From: Saliniplasma sp046497075
Lineage (GTDB): Archaea; Thermoplasmatota; Thermoplasmata; Halarchaeoplasmatales; Halarchaeoplasmataceae
Assembly: GCA_046497075.1 (NCBI GenBank)
Contig: JAWOGF010000059.1
Span: 10,345 to 74,344, forward strand
Reading direction: 5' to 3'
DNA: 64,000 nt
The position numbers and the translations under genes are program-made. The notes below the pieces were generated by a model. It had not been told where the DNA came from, did no database searches, and was given only the letters and a program-made list of their open reading frames with translations. This document shows, piece by piece, positions 59,373 through 64,000 of the stretch (its first letter is position 1; the number at the start of each line of letters is the position of its first letter).

Positions 59373-61353
59373 ATTTTACGAAGCTGTTTGTAAAAAAGTG
59401 AATGATAAGTTCGGTCTAGACAGGGAGGAGATCGAAGAACGTCGAGGAGAAAAGAAGGCAGAGTATATTGAGATGAGGAGGGAGTTGAGGAAGGCTGAGA
59501 TGGAATTGAGAGAAGTCATAGCTGTCGAAGGGAAAGATTCTAAAATATTTAAGAAAAAAAAGAAGAAGGTAGATAAAGCGGAGGACGCTCTTGAAAGTGC
59601 CAAAAAGAGATACACTCGAGAGGACTTCAAAAAGACTGCGATTTTTACAGGTATGGACCTAGAACACGAGGAAGTTATCGTATTTTCAGTGTTTAATGCC
59701 GTATTGGCATCTCTCTTAATCTTTGCAGGTGTTTTTACCTGGAATATTTACTACCCATTCAGTATGTTCGAAATACTTACCTACATTGTCCCGATATTCT
59801 TGATAATACCTATGGCAGTTCTGATATTCACAGCCAATTATCCGGAGATATTGAGCGAAAGGATGAAAGCTTCTACCATCGGTAAAGCACCAGAATGTAT
59901 CAATTACATGACCATGTCGATGAGGGTTCGTCCTTCACTCTACCGAGCAGTATCCTTTTCTGCAAAAAACACTGAAGAACCCATGGCTTCTGGATTGAAG
60001 AAAGTACTCTGGAACATCCATATAAATAAAAGATCTAGTCTAGAAGATGCCTTCTTGGAATTTGCTTTGGAGTGGGGCGAATGGAACGAAGAGTTGAAAC
60101 GATCACTTTACGCTGTACGTTCCGCAATACTTGAGAAGACCTCCCAAGGTCTTTATTCAGCTTTGGAAAAAGCAAATCAGATAATAATCGAAGGTACTGA
60201 AAGAAAGGTCAAAGATTATGCTAATTCCCTTGCCACTCCAACGACCATCTTGTTTGCTATCGGGATATTGCTCCCACTGATCATAGGTGCCATGCTTCCC
60301 ATGATAGCTTTGGGTGGTCTCGATATCTCCAGTATGGATTCATCGGAAACGGCTACCCAGGCTGGATTGAGTCTTATACATATCGTGCTGTTGATGAATG
60401 TAGTATCCCCACTGGGTGCCTTTGTGTATTCCTATAAGATACTGGGTGACAGGCCTGGAACCATGTCACCCCCTGATGTTAATTGTGAGAGAAAACGGCG
60501 GATGAAATTAGCACTGTCCATAGTGATCGCTAGCGGGTTGACTGCGATGTTCTACATGTTCTCAAATCAGATGAGTGTTATATCGCCACTCCACTATTTC
60601 TGGGGACCGGTAGTTGGTATGTCCTTTTACTGTTTGAGTACCACCATAGACTCCAAACGTAAAAGAGAGAGAGTGGTCAAGATGGAAAGAGAATTCCCGG
60701 ATCTACTATTCCAATTGGGCAGCAGGATCACAGAGGGGATGCCTCCCGAGAAGGCTATCCAGAAGACCGCAGATGCTATGAACGGTACTGAAATTGGGGA
60801 TCTTTTTGGTGATATATCAAGTAGATTGAAGTTGGATCGTTTACCTCTAGATGAAGCACTTTTTGGGGACCAGGGGGCCTTAACGGATTTCCCTTCCCAG
60901 ACCATAAAAGCAACCATGAAGACTGTGGTCCAACTTACCAGGAAAGATCCTGAACAAGCTGGTAAAACGATACTCCAGATCTCTCAGTATCTAAAAGATA
61001 TGGAGGAGATGGATCACGAGATCAAATCTGAACTGTCCAGCAGTGTAGGGATGATGAAAGCAACATCTACTGTTTTTGCACCACTAGTCATGGGTATAGT
61101 CGGTGCACTTTACTACATGTTGGAATCCATATTCACAGACATATCCAATGTTCAACTTATACAACCGACGTCCTTCATCGCTGTGTTAGCTGTTTATTTG
61201 ATATCTATGAGTTTCGTGATCACTTATTTTACGACAGGCATCGAAAATCAAGTTGATATGATAGAATTCAAGTATCAGCTGGGAACGATGCTGATCGTGA
61301 ATATGATGGTTTTCTCACTGGCAGTTTTCGTTGGAAAAGTCGGGATGCTGTAA
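59365..61353 (+). CDS. TadB-TadC-like fused membrane platform protein
   Basis: This 662-residue protein contains two type II secretion F domains in one chain. One runs from about 170 to 270 (PECINYMTMSMRVRPSLYRAVSF) and the second from about 440 to 560 (FPDLLFQLGSRITEGMPPEKAIQKTADAM). About nine membrane helices flank them. The N-terminus is a charged coiled coil. It pairs with the ATPase to form the pilus or secretion base. No prepilin or prepilin peptidase gene is nearby. Confidence 0.88.
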   Translation: MSRFYEAVCKKVNDKFGLDREEIEERRGEKKAEYIEMRRELRKAEMELREVIAVEGKDSKIFKKKKKKVDKAEDALESAKKRYTREDFKKTAIFTGMDLEHEEVIVFSVFNAVLASLLIFAGVFTWNIYYPFSMFEILTYIVPIFLIIPMAVLIFTANYPEILSERMKASTIGKAPECINYMTMSMRVRPSLYRAVSFSAKNTEEPMASGLKKVLWNIHINKRSSLEDAFLEFALEWGEWNEELKRSLYAVRSAILEKTSQGLYSALEKANQIIIEGTERKVKDYANSLATPTTILFAIGILLPLIIGAMLPMIALGGLDISSMDSSETATQAGLSLIHIVLLMNVVSPLGAFVYSYKILGDRPGTMSPPDVNCERKRRMKLALSIVIASGLTAMFYMFSNQMSVISPLHYFWGPVVGMSFYCLSTTIDSKRKRERVVKMEREFPDLLFQLGSRITEGMPPEKAIQKTADAMNGTEIGDLFGDISSRLKLDRLPLDEALFGDQGALTDFPSQTIKATMKTVVQLTRKDPEQAGKTILQISQYLKDMEEMDHEIKSELSSSVGMMKATSTVFAPLVMGIVGALYYMLESIFTDISNVQLIQPTSFIAVLAVYLISMSFVITYFTTGIENQVDMIEFKYQLGTMLIVNMMVFSLAVFVGKVGML

Positions 61354-61425
61354 AATCATCGTCTCTTTTTAAAACACAAATAATATTAGGTGCCTTTAGC
61401 ATATATGATTTGGAGAGGTATAAAT

Positions 61426-63165
61426 ATGTGCAGCAAGATTTTAAGAGTAAATATGGGTGAACTCTCGGTGGAGTCCGAGGATGTTCCTGAAAAATACGAA
61501 AAATTAGGTGGGCGAGGGCTCACATCAAAGATAGTGTGTGATGAAGTCCCATCAAATGCTCATCCACTTGGTCCGAACAACAAACTCGTACTAGCTCCGG
61601 GTATCGTTACAGGGAGCGGCTCACCGAACTCGGGTAGATTGTCAGCGGGTGGAAAGTCCCCACTTACTGGAGGCATAAAAGAATCCAACGCTGGAACCCC
61701 ATTTGCTAGAACATTAGCGAGAAAAGGTATCAAAGCGATTATAGTTGAAGGGAAGGTTGAGAACGATAAGTTTTATCTGTTGAAACTCGGAGAAGACGGG
61801 GATGAACTTATTGAAGCCGATAAATGGGTCGGAAAAGGGCTTTACGACTCTTATGAGGAATTACACGATGAGTTCGGGGAAGATATCGAGATCGCTGGAA
61901 CTGGTATCGCCGGTGAACTAAAAGCTTCGAATGCGGGTATATCTTTCACTGATCCTGAAGGAAGATCTTCGAGATATTCAGGTAGAGGTGGTCTTGGAGC
62001 CGTGATGGCATCTAGAGGTTTGAAGTTCATAGTGGCTGAAGACACAAAAGAGAACAAGATGGTGATCAAAGACAAAGAAACTTTCGATAAAGGTAGAAAG
62101 AAACTAGCCAGGGCTCTGATGGAGCACGATGTGACAAAGAAAGGTGGAGCATTGAATTCCTACGGAACCTCGGTGCTGGTAAATATAATAAACGAGAGTG
62201 GAGCGCTACCACAAAGAAACTTTTCGGAAGGAAGTGACGATAGGTCAGCGGAAGTTTCTGGTGAAAGGAAAGCTGAGATTATCGAAGAGAGAGGTGGTGT
62301 GAGGCCCCACAAATGCAGTCCGAGCTGTATTATCCAGTGCTCAGAGATATGGACGAAAGAAGGGGGTAAAGATCCCGTTGGAGTCTTGGAATACGAATCC
62401 GTATGGGCTTTGGGACCGAACTGTGGTATTTACGATCTAGACACCATCGGGGAATTGAACCGTGCTTGTAACGACCTCGGTCTGGATACCATCGAAACTG
62501 GAAATACCATAGCGGTGGCCATGGAAGGTGGTCTTTTGGACTTCGGAGATGGTGAAAAAGCCCTAGAACTCATGGATGAGATATACGAGAAAACTTCAAT
62601 CGGTAGAATATTGGCGAACGGTGCAGAATTCACGGGTAAAGCGTTCGGAGTTGATAGAATACCTACAGTCAAAGGACAATCCATGCCCGCCTATGACCCC
62701 AGATCGATCAAAGGTATCGGTGTGACCTATGCGACTACTCCCATGGGAGCTGATCACACAGCCGGTTACGCAATTGCTCCAGAGATAATGGGTGTTGGAG
62801 GTGAAGCCGATCCACTAGATACTAAAAAAGCGGACCTTTCAAGGACGCTGCAGCAGGCCACAGCCATGATAGATTCTGCAGGTTACTGTCTATTCATCGC
62901 CTTCGCTGTCATGGACATCGATGAAGGTATGGAAGGCATGATCGAGACCGTCAACGGTGTGCTTGGAACTGATTATTCCGCTGACGAAGTCATGGAGATG
63001 GGGATGGATATCTTAGAGATGGAGAGAGAGTTCAACAAAAAAGCGGGCTTTTCTGATGAGGACGATAGAATACCCGAATTCATGAAAGAAGAAGAATTGC
63101 CTCCATTAAATGAGAAATTCGACGTATCAGATGAAGAACTAGACAAGGTCTTTGGCGAAAGTTGA
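61426..63165 (+). CDS. Tungsten-containing aldehyde ferredoxin oxidoreductase
   Basis: This 579-residue AOR-family enzyme oxidises aldehydes to acids, reducing ferredoxin, with a tungstopterin and a 4Fe-4S cluster. It has PLGPNNKLVLAPG, SGRLSAGGKSPLTGGIKESNAGTPFA, cluster Cys in CSPSCIIQC, and a fourth Cys in DSAGYCLFIAF. The C-terminal pterin loops include YDPRSIKGIGVTYATTPMGADHT. GGAGAGGT before the ATG at 61426 fixes the start. Two MoaD-like genes follow. Confidence 0.92.
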   Translation: MCSKILRVNMGELSVESEDVPEKYEKLGGRGLTSKIVCDEVPSNAHPLGPNNKLVLAPGIVTGSGSPNSGRLSAGGKSPLTGGIKESNAGTPFARTLARKGIKAIIVEGKVENDKFYLLKLGEDGDELIEADKWVGKGLYDSYEELHDEFGEDIEIAGTGIAGELKASNAGISFTDPEGRSSRYSGRGGLGAVMASRGLKFIVAEDTKENKMVIKDKETFDKGRKKLARALMEHDVTKKGGALNSYGTSVLVNIINESGALPQRNFSEGSDDRSAEVSGERKAEIIEERGGVRPHKCSPSCIIQCSEIWTKEGGKDPVGVLEYESVWALGPNCGIYDLDTIGELNRACNDLGLDTIETGNTIAVAMEGGLLDFGDGEKALELMDEIYEKTSIGRILANGAEFTGKAFGVDRIPTVKGQSMPAYDPRSIKGIGVTYATTPMGADHTAGYAIAPEIMGVGGEADPLDTKKADLSRTLQQATAMIDSAGYCLFIAFAVMDIDEGMEGMIETVNGVLGTDYSADEVMEMGMDILEMEREFNKKAGFSDEDDRIPEFMKEEELPPLNEKFDVSDEELDKVFGES

Positions 63166-63193
63166 AAAAATCCTTTCTTTCCTTTTATTTACA

Positions 63194-63472
63194 ATGCCTG
63201 TGAAAATCAAACTGTTCGCAAATTTAGCTGAATCCGTTGGTGCGAAGGAGATCGAAGTCGATGCCTTAGATGTGAGAGAAGCTTTTGAAACACTTGAAGA
63301 GAGATACGAAAAACTCCATGGTGAGATATTCAAAGATGAAGAACAGCAGAAAATTCGGGACAATATCACCGTGATAAAAGATGGAAGAAATATCACGTAT
63401 TTAGATGGTTTAGATACCGAACTAAAAGATGGCGATGAATTATCGGTTTTTCCTCTAGTCGGAGGGGGTTGA
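63194..63472 (+). CDS. MoaD/ThiS-family protein with Gly-Gly end
   Basis: This 92-residue ubiquitin-fold protein begins MPVKIKLFANLAESVGAKE and ends FPLVGGG. The terminal Gly pair can be adenylated and thiocarboxylated, as in MoaD, which supplies sulfur for the pterin dithiolene. It lies 28 bp after the AOR gene, where it can serve tungstopterin synthesis. The ATG at 63194 is preferred over upstream in-frame starts inside AOR. Confidence 0.85.
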   Translation: MPVKIKLFANLAESVGAKEIEVDALDVREAFETLEERYEKLHGEIFKDEEQQKIRDNITVIKDGRNITYLDGLDTELKDGDELSVFPLVGGG

Positions 63473-63490
63473 ACAAGAGTTGAGACTAAT

Positions 63491-63769
63491 ATGACCATAA
63501 AAGTAGTACTATACGGGAGATTAAGAGACCATGCGAAGGATCTCGATACCACAAAAACCATAGGCACAGTGGAGGTTGAAAAACATGGAATTACTACTAT
63601 TTTAGATATTCTAGATCATCTTCAGATCAAAGAGGATCAAGTCAGCCACATATTTTTGAACAGGGATTATTCCGATCCTGAAAGGGGGGTTGAAGATGGC
63701 GATAGGGTGGCTTTATTTCCAAAGGATATGGCCCTACTCTACAAGTGGTACTTCACCAAAAAGAAGTGA
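63491..63769 (+). CDS. MoaD-like protein lacking the Gly-Gly end
   Basis: This 92-residue protein has a MoaD/ThiS-like pattern (MTIKVVLYGRLRDHAKD, then HIFLNRDYSDPERGVEDGDRVALFP). It continues past the usual end with KDMALLYKWYFTKKK and has no terminal Gly pair. It therefore cannot be thiocarboxylated like MoaD unless it is trimmed. It may be a regulator or structural partner of the AOR system. It lies 18 bp after the other MoaD-like gene. Confidence 0.75.
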   Translation: MTIKVVLYGRLRDHAKDLDTTKTIGTVEVEKHGITTILDILDHLQIKEDQVSHIFLNRDYSDPERGVEDGDRVALFPKDMALLYKWYFTKKK

Positions 63770-63820
63770 ACCGCACTATTGATGGGGAAATTTATTACTT
63801 CTATTATGCGATTAACTATC

Positions 63821-64000
63821 ATGAACATCAAAGATTTTGAGCTCGAAAGATGGTTCGCTAGATACGAACATGAAGCTGAGATCATGCTAGCAGAGAGCGG
63901 CATCAGAAGTTTGGATGCGAATAGATTTGATTTGAACGTTGGTGAAATGGGATACGTCATACCGACCAACGGTGACCCGGAGTTTAGGGATGAAATCGCC
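63821..64000 (+). CDS. PLP-dependent class I/II aminotransferase (3' end beyond window)
   Basis: The first 60 codons begin MNIKDFELERWFARYEHEAEIMLAESGIRSLD, the N-terminal pattern of archaeal aspartate aminotransferase-like enzymes. The PLP Lys lies beyond the window. A TATA-like AAATTTATTACTT about 30 bp upstream of the ATG suggests a leaderless start. The substrate cannot be judged. Confidence 0.82.
   Translation, partial: MNIKDFELERWFARYEHEAEIMLAESGIRSLDANRFDLNVGEMGYVIPTNGDPEFRDEIA

Overview
The window is a gene-dense archaeal chromosome segment of moderate to low GC. It carries class I lysyl-tRNA synthetase, archaeal L21e, RNA polymerase subunit F, Pus10, ABCE1, Kae1, NAC, Orc1/Cdc6, RPA with its euryarchaeal partner protein, an archaeal RNase P RNA, and a tRNA-Tyr with a bulge-helix-bulge intron. 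This mix, with GfcR-like and COG3390-type proteins, Rab-like and Roadblock proteins and PGF-type protein tails, fits a euryarchaeon. Thermoplasmatota or a related lineage is my best inference. The proteins are rich in Asp and Glu, which may reflect salt adaptation. I see no phage, transposase or CRISPR locus.

Layout. 1-3.9 kb: a partial acetyltransferase, an MgtC-domain protein, then the information-processing operon pus10-rpl21e-rpoF-DUF655 plus a small acidic ORF. 4-8.7 kb: the smc-scpA condensin pair behind a strong inverted repeat. 8.7-12.1 kb (minus strand): ABCE1, a UDP-sugar dehydrogenase and a small membrane protein. 12.3-16.4 kb: a GfcR/PyrE-like regulator, LysRS, a Rab-like GTPase and a response regulator with PAS domains. 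16.4-25.4 kb: a large PH-domain membrane protein, NAC, PRPP synthase, an exported protein, HypB, an XPD/DinG-type helicase, OsmC, a type 4 uracil-DNA glycosylase that apparently starts at AUA, and tRNA-Ile. 25.4-36 kb: small metabolic, peptidase and membrane genes, tRNA-Tyr with intron, a Roadblock protein and an exported transglutaminase-like protein.

36.0-36.6 kb is the most unusual stretch. A tRNA-Ala(CGC) has its 5' end duplicated upstream, around a hairpin. Downstream lies an array of about five and a half 57-bp units. Each unit holds two different palindromes, and the unit junctions resemble the 3' end of the tRNA.

36.6-45.7 kb: a GYD protein, an M29-like aminopeptidase, the RPA operon, a RuvC-like nuclease-fold protein, malic enzyme, Kae1, a small zinc ribbon protein and RNase P RNA. 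45.7-50.1 kb is a fast-evolving patch. It holds a small exported peptide, a PQQ-repeat surface protein, a structured inverted repeat, and a tandem duplication of a convergent gene pair in which one deletion appears to have removed the 5' halves of two back-to-back genes. 49.5-54.1 kb (minus strand): an operon of an HTH regulator, an unknown protein, a bactofilin-like coiled-coil protein, Orc1/Cdc6 and an exported OB-like protein. 54.2-64 kb: AlaX editing enzyme, methyltransferase, a Bud32-like kinase with altered catalytic residues, a TadA/TadBC-type secretion engine, an aldehyde ferredoxin oxidoreductase with two MoaD-like proteins, and the start of an aminotransferase.

Start codons were chosen from Shine-Dalgarno matches (GGTGA or GAGGTG types) or, where a TATA box lies 25-30 nt upstream, as probable leaderless starts. 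No database search was run, so all family names rest on motif recognition.
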